Below the pieces are notes generated by a model. It was given only the letters and a program-made list of their open reading frames with translations, was not told where the DNA came from and did no database searches. From Sulfurisoma sediminicola (lineage in GTDB: Bacteria > Pseudomonadota > Gammaproteobacteria > Burkholderiales > Rhodocyclaceae): a DNA stretch of 64,000 nucleotides. Made by a program: the position numbers and the translations under genes. Location: positions 248,001-312,000 of the forward strand of contig NZ_BHVV01000003.1 of the NCBI RefSeq assembly GCF_003865015.1, in the 5' to 3' direction. Below, in pieces: positions 1 through 8,238 of the stretch (positions within the stretch are counted from its first letter, which is position 1; each line of letters begins with the position of its first letter).

Positions 1-1015
1 TGCGCATGGCAAAAGTGCCGCCGGACCAAGTCGGCGCCGCCGTCGTCACAGCCACGCTCTCGTAGTGTTCGCCTCGCGCCAACAGGGCGAAGCGGACCGC
101 CCGTAGCTGGGTCCAGGTGGGCGTGGTCGCCTGCCAGGTGTCGATGATGTCGTCGTTGTTCGTGTCCAGCCCGTATTGCGCCTGAAGATTGATGATCCCT
201 TCGCCGATGTCGGTCGCGGTGGTGCCCTCATGGATCAACTCGCTGCGCGTCAGCGCCCCTCGCGCCTGATCGACCGCATAGACGTTCAGGCGCGGATCGT
301 CGCCGAGCGAGCGCAGCTCTCCGTAGGCCGGCGGGACCGAGGTGAAGGTCGTGAAGGAAACCGAAGGGTAGCGTGGCACACACGTCCACGGTCCGGGGGC
401 GCTGCCGGTGCAAGCCCCCGCCGCGCCCGACTGCCGGTTCTCCGGCGGTTCGCTGGTCCGCGAATAGCTTGCCGTCAGATGCCCGGTTTCGCGTCCGCTG
501 TTCGTGCCTGGAGGCTGGAGGTTGCTTATTTCGGCGAGCCGGCATGTTGTCGGCGAGGGCGTGGCCAAGATCACCAGGTCTCCCAACGACAGACCCGTGC
601 GAGTGTCCTTCATCGTCGTCACGGTCTGGGTCGACGAGGCAACTTCGAAGGTCGCCGTCGGCGAATTGGAGTTGCCGGCGAGAATGCTGATCGTGTCCGG
701 CAGTCCGCCGGCACCATCGGTGATCACGACGGGCGCAAGAGTGAAAGAAAAGTTTCTGGCGCCAATGGCGTCCTGGGCGGAGACGGTGCAGCCGAGAAAG
801 TTTGAGTTGCCGAATCCGCTGCCGGCGTTGCGCAGGTTGCGCTCGAGGTTGAATGCGCTGATGGAGCCCGCGACCTGGGCATCGCCGCCGGAGGTGATGG
901 AACTCCTCTGCTTGTCCCAGTTCTCCTGCACCATGAACATCGCGATCATGCTGATCAGCGCGATGACCACGCCAACCATGACCTCGACCAGCGTAAATCC
1001 CTTCTGCTTGTCCAT
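1..1015 (-). CDS. pilW: PilW-like minor type IV pilin (3' end cut by window edge)
   Basis: The frame opens with ATG at 1015 and stays open to base 1, giving 338 codons with no stop, so the C-terminus lies outside the window. The product begins MDKQKGFTLVEVMVG, a class III prepilin signal: short basic leader, Gly-Phe cleavage site, Glu at +5, then a hydrophobic helix. PilW proteins are long minor pilins that help prime type IV pilus assembly in the inner membrane, and the length and position after pilV fit. The start is 2 bases after the pilV stop, so translation is probably coupled. The rest of the protein is a Ser/Thr/Gly-rich pilin-like beta region. The identification rests on the N-terminus, size and gene order. 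Confidence 0.85.
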   Translation of the reverse strand, partial: MDKQKGFTLVEVMVGVVIALISMIAMFMVQENWDKQRSSITSGGDAQVAGSISAFNLERNLRNAGSGFGNSNFLGCTVSAQDAIGARNFSFTLAPVVITDGAGGLPDTISILAGNSNSPTATFEVASSTQTVTTMKDTRTGLSLGDLVILATPSPTTCRLAEISNLQPPGTNSGRETGHLTASYSRTSEPPENRQSGAAGACTGSAPGPWTCVPRYPSVSFTTFTSVPPAYGELRSLGDDPRLNVYAVDQARGALTRSELIHEGTTATDIGEGIINLQAQYGLDTNNDDIIDTWQATTPTWTQLRAVRFALLARGEHYESVAVTTAAPTWSGGTFAMR

Positions 1016-1017
1016 GA

Positions 1018-1527
1018 TCAACTGATGCTCCCGGTGACGACATGGCGGCGCATGACCGGCAGGCCAGGTTGTTGCCAGCAGACGACGATCCTGACTTGAT
1101 TCGCGGTGCCCGTGCCCCAGGTCACGCGAACCTGCGCGTTGGCAGCCGGCAGTCGGCTGCCGCTGGCATTCAGATCGGTGCGCCATGCCGACACGATGTC
1201 GTTGCCCGGTGCCACGCCGCTCAGCGCCGCGCTGCTGAAGGTGCAACCATTGGGCAGGTCGCCGCCGCCCGGTTGGGACGCGAAGGAGTTGAGGCTGGCC
1301 TGAAAGGCCGCTTCACTGGTGCGGTTGACGCTGCCCTGGATGGCGGCGAGGATCCTGTTGGCGAACTGGTTGGCCTCGACGCGGTAACGCGTGTCCGTGG
1401 TCGTAGAAATTGCCGTGCCCTGCAGGGCGATCAAGCCGAGAATACCCGTGGTGAAGATCAGGATGGCGATCAACGCCTCAAGGATAAATGATCCGCGCTG
1501 ATGCGTTTTCATGTTCAGGTCGGACAT
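1018..1527 (-). CDS. pilV: PilV-like minor type IV pilin
   Basis: About 169 residues. The N-terminus reads MSDLNMKTHQRGSFILEAL followed by a long hydrophobic helix, a prepilin signal with Gly-Ser at the cleavage site and Glu at +5. The Gly-Ser-Phe-x-Leu-Glu-Ala pattern is typical of PilV. A cysteine in the middle and one near the C-terminus may form a disulfide, as in other minor pilins. I chose the ATG at 1527, which overlaps the upstream pilin gene by 13 bases; the in-frame ATG at 1512 would leave a 2-base gap and is also possible. It lies between the GspH/FimT-like gene and pilW, the usual order of minor pilin operons. The likely role is in pilus priming and tip composition. Confidence 0.85.
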   Translation of the reverse strand: MSDLNMKTHQRGSFILEALIAILIFTTGILGLIALQGTAISTTTDTRYRVEANQFANRILAAIQGSVNRTSEAAFQASLNSFASQPGGGDLPNGCTFSSAALSGVAPGNDIVSAWRTDLNASGSRLPAANAQVRVTWGTGTANQVRIVVCWQQPGLPVMRRHVVTGSIS

Positions 1528-2093
1528 GCTCGTGTATCCGTTCCGGTTATCGTGGGGTCGCACAGCTTGATGCGTCCGGTCGGGGCGACCACGACATTGA
1601 GGCAGCGCATCGGCCCGCCATCCGCAATGCAGTCCCCGCCTGTCGGGTTTGTGAAGGAAAAAACGGCGGCCGCAGCGAGCGTCGTCCCGCCCAGGGGAGT
1701 GAAGGTGACGCCGGCGACGGTACGGATGACATTGACCACCGCCACCGTTCCCCGACCACCTTCCGCCGCGCTCTTCCCCTCGATGTAGGCGGCTCGGTCG
1801 AAGGTCCGGACCATCCACCCGGATGGCGCCCCGGTTGCACTGACGCCGCCTTCCGCGGTCGCCAGATTGCCGGGATCCGTGGCATTCGTCAGAATGACTT
1901 CCACCCGTACGTTTTGCGATGCCGCAGTGGCTTTGGCCACTTCGGCAGCGGAGAGAAACGCCCCGGCCGTGCTGCGGATACGCGCGTTCTCCAAGTACGT
2001 ACTGAACGCGGGGATGCCAAGCGACAACAACACGCCCAGGATCGCGACTGCGATCATCAGTTCGACCAAAGTGAAGCCCCTTGGGCTGGGCAT
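1515..2093 (-). CDS. fimT: FimT/GspH-type minor pilin
   Basis: About 192 residues starting MPSPRGFTLVELMIAVAIL, a textbook prepilin leader (Gly-Phe, Glu at +5) and N-terminal helix. The following region resembles the GspH/FimT domain in length and in its position at the head of a minor-pilin cluster. The chosen ATG overlaps the pilE stop by one base (TGATG), which indicates translational coupling; a longer frame upstream would put 18 unrelated residues before the leader and was discarded. FimT/FimU proteins are pseudopilins that join the pilus initiation complex, and some FimT proteins bind DNA during natural transformation. Two cysteines in a GDC...RC arrangement near the C-terminus could form a disulfide. 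Confidence 0.8.
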   Translation of the reverse strand: MPSPRGFTLVELMIAVAILGVLLSLGIPAFSTYLENARIRSTAGAFLSAAEVAKATAASQNVRVEVILTNATDPGNLATAEGGVSATGAPSGWMVRTFDRAAYIEGKSAAEGGRGTVAVVNVIRTVAGVTFTPLGGTTLAAAAVFSFTNPTGGDCIADGGPMRCLNVVVAPTGRIKLCDPTITGTDTRACPT

Positions 2094-2506
2094 CAGCAGC
2101 CTCCCCCTTTGCCCATGACCCAGCAATTGGTCGCCGGCGCGGTCCATCCGTCGGGGACTGCCGTCGTGCGGCGGACATTGGCTTGGTCAAGGTCGAACGT
2201 GAAGCCCTCGCCCGTCGCTTGAATCCGATAGGTCGTCGCCGTCAGTTCGGGACATGTATAGGTGAAATTCTTCGTGGCGGGAAGCGGTGCCTGGGTGCCT
2301 GCCGCGCAGGCACCGACGTAGGTGCGGTTGTCTTGGAAGTGGCGTTCCATCTTTACTCGCATGTCCGACAAGGCGCTCACGGCTTCGGCAATCTTTGCGC
2401 GCGTGAGGTAATCGGTATATGCCGGTATCGCAACCCCGGCGAGAATGCCGATGATGGCGAGGGTGATCATCAGTTCGATCAGCGAGAACCCGGTTGCTTT
2501 GCGCAT
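2093..2506 (-). CDS. pilE: Type IV pilin, PilE/PilA-like
   Basis: 137 residues. It begins MRKATGFSLIELMITLAII, with a six-residue leader ending in Gly, Phe at +1 and Glu at +5. The mature protein has the AYTDYLTRAKI...A pattern of PilE-type pilins and a Cys pair (one in the VGAC segment, another near the C-terminus) able to form the D-region disulfide. The C-terminus ends MGKGGGC. A GGAGA ribosome site lies about 8 bases before the ATG. It is first in a four-gene operon (pilE-fimT-pilV-pilW) on the minus strand. Many betaproteobacterial minor-pilin operons carry a PilE-like gene here, so it may be a minor rather than the major subunit. Confidence 0.85.
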   Translation of the reverse strand: MRKATGFSLIELMITLAIIGILAGVAIPAYTDYLTRAKIAEAVSALSDMRVKMERHFQDNRTYVGACAAGTQAPLPATKNFTYTCPELTATTYRIQATGEGFTFDLDQANVRRTTAVPDGWTAPATNCWVMGKGGGC

Positions 2507-2691
2507 TTATCATTTCTCCAAGGTTTGTATGTCCACTGTATCGCTCGCCAGTTCCTCGGCATCTGCTTGCTTGATAGCAAATCCCTTGAGCGAAGCCCTA
2601 GTATTCTGCGACAAACGGCTCCTTTTTGCTGACCGGCGGGCGGCGGGTGGCAGTCGTCGACATCGTTCTTTCGCTTAGCGTCGACAGGCCT

Positions 2692-2697
2692 TATAAT
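2692..2697 (+). promoter_or_regulatory. -10 element of the tRNA-Thr promoter
   Basis: A perfect TATAAT 12 bases before the mature tRNA-Thr 5' end. The -35 region (about 2666-2674) is only a weak match, T-rich at best. The short leader is normal for a tRNA gene. Confidence 0.55.
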
Positions 2698-2709
2698 CGA
2701 CGGCCCTAC

Positions 2710-2785
<76 letters not shown>

Positions 2786-2797
2786 CCCAACTCACAC

Positions 2798-2820
2798 GAA
2801 GGCTTGCTCGGCAAGCCTTC
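2798..2820 (+). terminator. Hairpin after tRNA-Thr
   Basis: A perfect 10-bp stem, GAAGGCTTGC with GCAAGCCTTC, around a 3-base loop, followed by GTCGTTT. It starts 12 bases after the tRNA and would end its transcript. The U-tract is short, so some readthrough into ccoI is possible. Confidence 0.65.
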
Positions 2821-2862
2821 GTCGTTTCCGGCGGCGGCGTGCATGCCGCTGCATCAGGGCAG

Positions 2863-5346
2863 ATGACCGACAACTGTTATCACTGCGGGCTGCCGATCCC
2901 GTCCGGGGCGGACTTTTCCGTCGAGATCGAGGGCGCGCCGCGTGCGATGTGCTGCGCCGGCTGCCAGGCCGTGGCACAGGCGATCGTCGCCAACCGCCTG
3001 GCCGACTACTACCGCCATCGCGATGCCCTCCCGGAGAGCCCACGCGAGGCGCTGCCGCTCGAGTTGCAGGAGCTCGGCCTGTTCGACCATCCCGAGGTGC
3101 AGAAGAACTTCGTGCGTCCGGTCGGCGAGCACGAGCGCGAGGCAGCGCTGATACTCGAGGGCATCACCTGCGCCGCCTGCGTCTGGCTCAACGAGGCGCA
3201 CATCGCGCGCCAGCCCGGTGTGACCGCCGTGGATATCAATTACGCCACCCGCCGTGCGCGGGTGCGCTGGGACGAGCGGCAGATCAGGCTGTCGCAGATT
3301 CTCGAGGCCATCGCTGCGATCGGCTACCGCGCCCACCCCTACGACGTGATGCGTTCGGAGCAACTGGCGCAGAAGGAACGCCGCGCCGCCCTGTGGCGCC
3401 TGTTCGTCGCCGGCTTCGGCATGATGCAGGTGATGATGTACGCCATCCCGGTCTATATGGCCGGGGAGGGCGAGATGACGGCAGACATCGAGCAGCTGAT
3501 GCGCTGGGCGAGCTTCGTGCTGACGCTGCCCGTGGTGCTCTACTCGGCGGCGCCGTTCTTCGTCTCGGCCTGGCGCGACCTCAAGCTCGGACGCGTCGGC
3601 ATGGATGTGCCGGTGGCGCTCGGCGTCGGGGCGGCCTTCGCCGCGAGCACCTGGGCGACGCTGACCGCGGCCGGCGCGGTGTATTTCGATTCGGTGACGA
3701 TGTTCGTGTTCTTCCTGCTGTCGGGGCGCTATCTGGAAATGATGGCGCGGCAGAAGGCGGTGCGCGGTATCGAGGAGCTGGCGCGGGCGATTCCCGCCTT
3801 CTGTACGCGGCTGCCGCGTTACCCCGCGATGGATGTCGAGCGCATCCCGGTGGCGGAGGTCGGCGTCGGCGACACGGTGCTGGCGAAGCCCGGCGAAACC
3901 ATTCCCGTCGATGGCACGGTCCTGTCGGGCGAAAGCAGCGCCGACGAGTCGCTGCTGACTGGCGAAAGCCGGCCGGTGGCGAAAGTGGCGGGCGACGCTG
4001 TGGTGGGCGGCAGCGTCAATGTGGCGAGTCCGCTGGTGCTGCGCGTCGACCGCGTCGGCGAGGGCACGCGGCTGGCGACGATCCAGCGCCTGATGGAGCG
4101 TGCCGCCGCCGAGAAGCCGCGCATGGTCGAGATGGCCGATCGCATCGCGGGGCGCTTCGTCGTCACGCTCTTGCTGCTTGCCGCCGTGACCGCAATCGTC
4201 TGGTGGAATATCGATGCCGCCCGCGCGCTCTGGGTCTTCGTCGCGGTGCTGGTGGTGAGCTGCCCCTGTGCCTTGTCGCTGGCCACGCCGGCGGCGCTGA
4301 CGGTGGCGACGGGGGCGATGACCCGCCATGGCGTGCTGGTGACGCGCGGCCATGCGATCGAGACGCTGGCGCGGGCGACCCATATCGTCTTCGACAAGAC
4401 GGGCACCCTGACGGAAGGGCGGCCGCGGGTAACTGCGGCGCTGGCCCTGGGGCAAGTGGAGCTCATCGAGGCGTGGGCATTGGTCGCGGCTCTCGAGGCG
4501 GCGTCGGAGCACCCGATCGGGCGCGCGCTGCGCGATTCCGCGGTCGTTGGCGTGGCGCCAGAGCCGTCCCAAGGGATACCGCCGCACATAACTTTTGCGC
4601 CGCCTGGGGCGACGGAGTTGGTAGCGCGTACCGGGCGTGGCGTCGAGGGCCGCTGCGGCGGGCTGCTGCTGCGCATCGGTACGCCCGCTTACGTGGCTGA
4701 ACTCCATGCGGCGGCAGAGCCTGCCGAGGCTGCCGGGTGGGCGGCGGAGGGAGCGACGGTGGTGGCTCTGGGCGATGCGGCAGGCTGGATTGCGCTGTTC
4801 CGGCTCGAAGATACGCCGCGGCCGGGCGCGGCCGCCGCCGTGGCGGCCCTGCGTGCGCAGGGCCTGGCAATTTCGATGCTTAGCGGCGATTCGCCCGGCG
4901 CCGTGGCGCGGATGGCGGCCGGCCTCGGGATCGGCGATGCGCGTGGCGCGATGACGCCCGAGGACAAGCACGCGGCGATCAAGGCGCTGCAGGATGGCGG
5001 GGCGGTTGTGGCGATGGTCGGTGACGGCGTGAACGATGCGCCGGTGCTCGCCCAGGCCCATGTCTCGATCGCCATGGGCAGCGGTACCGAACTGGCCCGC
5101 AGCCAGGCAGACGTGGTGCTGCTGTCCGACGATCCCATCCACCTCACCGAGGGCGTGACCGTGGCGCGACGCACCCTGCGCGTGATCCGCCAGAACTTGG
5201 TCTGGGCCTTCGTCTACAATGTCTCGGCGATTCCGCTGGCCATGGCAGGCTGGATCACGCCATGGATGGCCGGCATAGGCATGTCGGCGAGTTCGCTGCT
5301 GGTGGTGATGAACGCCCTGCGCCTGCAGGGGCAACGTGGGAAATGA
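2863..5346 (+). CDS. ccoI: Cu+-transporting P1B-type ATPase for cbb3 oxidase assembly (CcoI/FixI)
   Basis: About 827 residues from the ATG at 2863; a GTG 24 bases upstream is possible. This membrane ATPase moves copper across the inner membrane for the CuB site of CcoN. The N-terminus has a Cys cluster (YHCGLP...CCAGC), then an HMA domain with GITCAAC (Cys103, Cys106). Further on are the membrane CPC motif (Cys467-Pro-Cys469), the phosphorylation loop DKTGTLT (Asp511) and the hinge [11 protein letters not shown] plus the N-terminal Cys cluster is the FixI/CcoI signature, as opposed to CopA. The ccoS gene follows 14 bases later and the oxidase operon comes next, which supports a role in cbb3 maturation over general copper efflux. 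Confidence 0.93.
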   Translation: MTDNCYHCGLPIPSGADFSVEIEGAPRAMCCAGCQAVAQAIVANRLADYYRHRDALPESPREALPLELQELGLFDHPEVQKNFVRPVGEHEREAALILEGITCAACVWLNEAHIARQPGVTAVDINYATRRARVRWDERQIRLSQILEAIAAIGYRAHPYDVMRSEQLAQKERRAALWRLFVAGFGMMQVMMYAIPVYMAGEGEMTADIEQLMRWASFVLTLPVVLYSAAPFFVSAWRDLKLGRVGMDVPVALGVGAAFAASTWATLTAAGAVYFDSVTMFVFFLLSGRYLEMMARQKAVRGIEELARAIPAFCTRLPRYPAMDVERIPVAEVGVGDTVLAKPGETIPVDGTVLSGESSADESLLTGESRPVAKVAGDAVVGGSVNVASPLVLRVDRVGEGTRLATIQRLMERAAAEKPRMVEMADRIAGRFVVTLLLLAAVTAIVWWNIDAARALWVFVAVLVVSCPCALSLATPAALTVATGAMTRHGVLVTRGHAIETLARATHIVFDKTGTLTEGRPRVTAALALGQVELIEAWALVAALEAASEHPIGRALRDSAVVGVAPEPSQGIPPHITFAPPGATELVARTGRGVEGRCGGLLLRIGTPAYVAELHAAAEPAEAAGWAAEGATVVALGDAAGWIALFRLEDTPRPGAAAAVAALRAQGLAISMLSGDSPGAVARMAAGLGIGDARGAMTPEDKHAAIKALQDGGAVVAMVGDGVNDAPVLAQAHVSIAMGSGTELARSQADVVLLSDDPIHLTEGVTVARRTLRVIRQNLVWAFVYNVSAIPLAMAGWITPWMAGIGMSASSLLVVMNALRLQGQRGK

Positions 5347-5360
5347 GCGGGGTCTGAGCG

Positions 5361-5564
5361 ATGGACGGCATGGATATTCTTTATCTGCTGATACCGCTGT
5401 CAATCGTGCTGGTGTTCCTGATCGGCGCCGGTTTCTGGTGGTCGCTGAAGAGCGGCCAGTTCGACGATCTCGATGGGCCGGGCTACCGCATCCTCATGGA
5501 TGACGACCGCGTGCGCGCGGAGGATGGCCAGGACGCGTCGCTCCCCGAGAACCCACCGAAATGA
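5361..5564 (+). CDS. ccoS: Cytochrome oxidase maturation protein CcoS
   Basis: 67 residues with one N-terminal transmembrane segment (ILYLLIPLSIVLVFLIGAGF) followed by WSLKSGQFDDLDGPGYRIL. The F-D-D-L-D-x-P pattern is diagnostic for CcoS/FixS. CcoS is needed to insert heme b and copper into the cbb3 catalytic subunit. Two in-frame ATGs occur, at 5361 and 5370. Most CcoS proteins start M-[DE]-[IS]-L, which fits the second, but the first is kept as the longer frame. It follows ccoI by 14 bases and is probably co-transcribed with it. Confidence 0.93.
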   Translation: MDGMDILYLLIPLSIVLVFLIGAGFWWSLKSGQFDDLDGPGYRILMDDDRVRAEDGQDASLPENPPK

Positions 5565-5579
5565 AATATTTCTGCAATG

Positions 5580-5621
5580 TTGATCCAGATCAAAGCACTG
5601 CATTGGTGCAATGACCATACT
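5580..5621 (+). promoter_or_regulatory. Perfect FNR/ANR box with class II promoter
   Basis: TTGAT-CCAG-ATCAA at 5580-5593 matches the FNR consensus palindrome in all ten specified bases. CATACT (4 of 6 to TATAAT) lies at 5616-5621, exactly where a class II FNR promoter places its -10 when the box is centred at -41.5. That predicts transcription start at about 5628, inside the gene-free stretch and pointing at the short unit that ends in the terminator at 5697-5725. Confidence 0.75.
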
Positions 5622-5627
5622 ACGACC

Positions 5628-5725
5628 CTAGGAATTCGGATGCGAGCCGTCGCTTGGGCTCCGTCCTGCAACGGTTAGTCTCTCTGTTGGGGTTGGGGGT
5701 GCGCTATACGCGCACCCTTTTTTTT
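5628..5725 (+). ncRNA. Predicted FNR-activated small RNA (about 98 nt) with a 12-codon ORF
   Basis: Inferred transcription unit between ccoS and ccoN. It starts where the class II FNR promoter predicts and ends at the terminator U-tract. The first 40 bases hold a hairpin: GAGCC (5644-5648) pairs with GGCTC (5657-5661), extended by GGATG/CGTCC around a bulged C. A pyrimidine-rich linker (GTCTCTCTGTT) and the terminator stem follow. It also contains a 12-codon frame at 5640-5678, MRAVAWAPSCNG, with AGGA placed 6 bases before its ATG. It could therefore be a regulatory RNA (the E. coli FnrS and neisserial AniS/FnrS RNAs are FNR-controlled and of similar size), a mini-mRNA, or both. No homology is claimed. 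Confidence 0.5.
5697..5725 (+). terminator. Strong intrinsic terminator between ccoS and ccoN
   Basis: GGGTGCGC (5697-5704) pairs with GCGCACCC (5710-5717) around TATAC and is followed by eight T (5718-5725). It would stop transcripts from ccoI-ccoS and from the FNR promoter at 5628, so ccoN must have its own promoter. Nothing else is evident between 5726 and the second FNR box. Confidence 0.9.
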
Positions 5726-5826
5726 CGCCCATTTTTCCTGCACACCGACACTCCGGAAGCGCCGGTAATTGAACCCTGAAACAGCTGCGTTGATCGGGCG
5801 ATTGAATATGCGAAAGGACAGATTTA

Positions 5827-5865
5827 TTGATTTGCGTCAAAATCCCGGTCGCTCTTGGGTATACT
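5827..5865 (+). promoter_or_regulatory. FNR-type box and -10 of the ccoNOQP promoter
   Basis: TTGAT-TTGC-GTCAA at 5827-5840 has one mismatch to the FNR palindrome. TATACT at 5860-5865 (5 of 6) follows, so the box is centred 38-41 bases before the likely start, near class II spacing. It is 117 bases before the ccoN ATG and downstream of the terminator at 5725, so it is the natural oxygen-responsive promoter of the oxidase operon. Confidence 0.75.
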
Positions 5866-5956
5866 CTTCCGCTCGGGCCGCTGAGTACCAATGCTGTCGG
5901 TAGGGGCATTGGTGCGCAAGTTACTGATTTTTCTTAGTCTATGAGGTGATTCCATC

Positions 5957-7396
5957 ATGCAATCGCAAGCGACTTACAACTACAAAGTCGTGCGCCAGTT
6001 CGCCGTGATGACCGTAATTTGGGGCATCGTGGGTATGCTGGTCGGCGTAATCGTCGCCGCTCAGCTCGTCTGGCCGGAGTTGAATGTCATCGAGTATCTG
6101 AGTTACGGTCGTCTCCGTCCGTTGCATACCAACGCGGTGATTTTCGCCTTTGGCGGTTGCGCGCTGTTCGCCACCTCCTACTATTCGGTACAGCGTACCA
6201 ACCACACCACGCTGTTCTGCCCGCGGTTGGCCGCCTTCACCTTCTGGGGCTGGCAACTGGTCATCCTGCTGGCTGCGCTGTCGCTGCCGCTGGGTTATAC
6301 CACCGCCAAGGAATACGCCGAACTCGAGTGGCCGATCGACATTCTGATCACCATTGTCTGGGTTTCCTACGCCGTGGTGTTCTTCGGCACCCTGATGAAG
6401 CGCAAGACGCCGCACATCTACGTGTCGAACTGGTTCTTCGGTGGCTTCATCCTGACCGTGGCGCTGCTGCACCTGGTCAATAGCGCCGAGATCCCGGTCT
6501 TCGCAGCCGGCGTCCTGACGCCGAAGTCCTACTCCGCCTACGCCGGCGTGCAGGACGCGATGGTCCAGTGGTGGTACGGCCACAACGCCGTCGGATTCTT
6601 CCTGACTGCCGGCTTCCTCGGCATGATGTACTACTTCGTGCCGAAGCAGGCCGGCCGCCCGGTGTATTCCTACCGTCTGTCGGTGGTGCACTTCTGGGCC
6701 CTGATCTTCACCTACATGTGGGCCGGCCCGCACCACCTGCACTACACCGCGCTGCCGGACTGGACCCAGTCGCTCGGCATGGTGATGTCGCTGATCCTTC
6801 TGGCGCCGTCCTGGGGCGGCATGATCAACGGCATCATGACGCTGTCGGGTGCCTGGCACAAGCTGCGCGATGATCCGATTCTCAAGTTCATGATCACCTC
6901 GCTGTCCTTCTACGGCATGTCGACCTTCGAAGGCCCGATGATGTCGATCAAGACGGTCAATGCGTTGTCGCACTATACCGACTGGACCGTCGGCCACGTG
7001 CACTCCGGCGCGCTGGGCTGGGTGGCGATGATTTCGATCGGCTCGATCTACTACCTGCTGCCGCGCGTCTTCGGCAAGACCGAGATGGCGTCGACCAAGC
7101 TGATCAACGTGCATTTCTGGCTGGCTACCCTCGGCACCGTGCTCTACATCGCCGCGCTGTGGATCTCCGGCGTGATGCAAGGCCTGATGTGGCGCGCCAC
7201 CAACGTGGATGGCACGCTGACCTATTCCTTCGTCGAATCGGTGAAGTCTTCCTACCCGTTCTGGACCATCCGCGTCGTCGGCGGCCTGTTGTTCCTGACC
7301 GGAATGCTGATCATGGCCTACAACATGTTCATGACCATGGCCGGTGGTCGTGCGGTCAACGACGCCCCGGTGCTCGAGCCGGCCCACGCTCATTGA
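5957..7396 (+). CDS. ccoN: cbb3-type cytochrome c oxidase subunit I (CcoN)
   Basis: 479 residues, the usual CcoN length, with about 12 hydrophobic segments. CcoN is the catalytic subunit holding low-spin heme b and the heme b3-CuB centre, and reduces O2 to water while pumping protons. Motifs include [14 protein letters not shown] (heme ligand region), [25 protein letters not shown] (paired histidines of the active site) and HVHSGALGW. The cbb3 type lacks the Tyr of aa3 oxidases at the usual site. A GAGGTGAT ribosome site lies 6 bases before the ATG. It is first in ccoNOQP and lies downstream of an FNR-type box, which fits induction at low oxygen. Confidence 0.98.
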   Translation: MQSQATYNYKVVRQFAVMTVIWGIVGMLVGVIVAAQLVWPELNVIEYLSYGRLRPLHTNAVIFAFGGCALFATSYYSVQRTNHTTLFCPRLAAFTFWGWQLVILLAALSLPLGYTTAKEYAELEWPIDILITIVWVSYAVVFFGTLMKRKTPHIYVSNWFFGGFILTVALLHLVNSAEIPVFAAGVLTPKSYSAYAGVQDAMVQWWYGHNAVGFFLTAGFLGMMYYFVPKQAGRPVYSYRLSVVHFWALIFTYMWAGPHHLHYTALPDWTQSLGMVMSLILLAPSWGGMINGIMTLSGAWHKLRDDPILKFMITSLSFYGMSTFEGPMMSIKTVNALSHYTDWTVGHVHSGALGWVAMISIGSIYYLLPRVFGKTEMASTKLINVHFWLATLGTVLYIAALWISGVMQGLMWRATNVDGTLTYSFVESVKSSYPFWTIRVVGGLLFLTGMLIMAYNMFMTMAGGRAVNDAPVLEPAHAH

Positions 7397-7428
7397 GCTC
7401 ACGTCCAAATACAAGGAGCTAGATAATC

Positions 7429-8040
7429 ATGTTGACGCATGAGCAAATTGAAAAGAACGTCGGATGGATGATCGTTCTGACGGTTCTGCTGGTGAGCGTT
7501 GCCGGTCTCGTCGAGATCGTGCCGCTCTTCTTCCAGACTTCGACGACCAAGCCGCTCAATGAGCTGGTCAAGCCGTACGACCCGGTTCGCCTGGCTGGAC
7601 GCGACATCTACATCCGTGAAGGCTGCTATAACTGCCACTCGCAGATGATTCGTCCGTTCCGCGCCGAGACCGAGCGCTATGGCCACTACTCGGTGGCAGG
7701 CGAATTCGTCTATGACCATCCGTTCCAGTGGGGCTCCAAGCGTACCGGTCCGGATCTCGCCCGCGTCGGCGGCCGCTATTCCGACCAGTGGCACAAGATC
7801 CACCTGCTGAACCCGCGCGACGTCGTGCCGGAGTCGAACATGCCGGCCTACTACTGGCTGGATCGTCCGCTCAAGGACCCGCACATCGGCGCCAAGATGG
7901 AGGCGCTGCGCAAGGTCGGCGTGCCCTACAAGGACGACGAGATCGCCGGTGCCGCCAAGGCCATCGAGGGCAAGACCGAACTCGAGGCCGTGGTCGCCTA
8001 CCTGCAGGGCCTCGGCCTGGCCCTCAAGCAGACCCGCTGA
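7429..8040 (+). CDS. ccoO: cbb3 oxidase subunit II, monoheme cytochrome c (CcoO)
   Basis: 203 residues. One N-terminal transmembrane helix ([23 protein letters not shown]) anchors a periplasmic cytochrome c domain. The heme site is Cys66-x-x-Cys69-His70 in [13 protein letters not shown] distal Met is available in ESNMPAYYW. CcoO passes electrons from CcoP hemes to CcoN. Spacing to ccoN is 32 bases with an AAGGAG ribosome site; ccoQ follows after 6 bases. Confidence 0.97.
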   Translation: MLTHEQIEKNVGWMIVLTVLLVSVAGLVEIVPLFFQTSTTKPLNELVKPYDPVRLAGRDIYIREGCYNCHSQMIRPFRAETERYGHYSVAGEFVYDHPFQWGSKRTGPDLARVGGRYSDQWHKIHLLNPRDVVPESNMPAYYWLDRPLKDPHIGAKMEALRKVGVPYKDDEIAGAAKAIEGKTELEAVVAYLQGLGLALKQTR

Positions 8041-8046
8041 TCGGCC

Positions 8047-8226
8047 ATGGACATCAACGACCTGCGTTCCATCATCACCGTGCTGGTGTTCCTCGCGTTC
8101 GTCGGCATTGTTTGGTGGGCCTATTCGGACCGGCGCAAGGACGCCTACGACAAGGCCGCCCGCTCGGTGCTGGAAGATGACACGCCGCCCAGCGCGGAGC
8201 GTGGCGCGGGTCAAACGAATCACTGA
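8047..8226 (+). CDS. ccoQ: cbb3 oxidase small subunit CcoQ
   Basis: 59 residues from the ATG at 8047 to the TGA at 8224-8226. It starts MDINDLRSIITVLVFLAFV, one transmembrane helix, then the WWAYSDRRKDAYDKAA segment that is highly typical of CcoQ/FixQ, followed by a polar tail. CcoQ stabilises the CcoNO-CcoP complex. Its position between ccoO and ccoP is the standard one. It is shorter than common ORF cut-offs and easily missed in annotation. Confidence 0.93.
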   Translation: MDINDLRSIITVLVFLAFVGIVWWAYSDRRKDAYDKAARSVLEDDTPPSAERGAGQTNH

Positions 8227-8238
8227 AAGGAATTCGAC

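Noticed and set aside
2507-2709. Sigma-54 promoter for pilE
   Set aside because: No TGGCACG-N4-TTGC match upstream of pilE; only partial TGGC matches, so no call was made.
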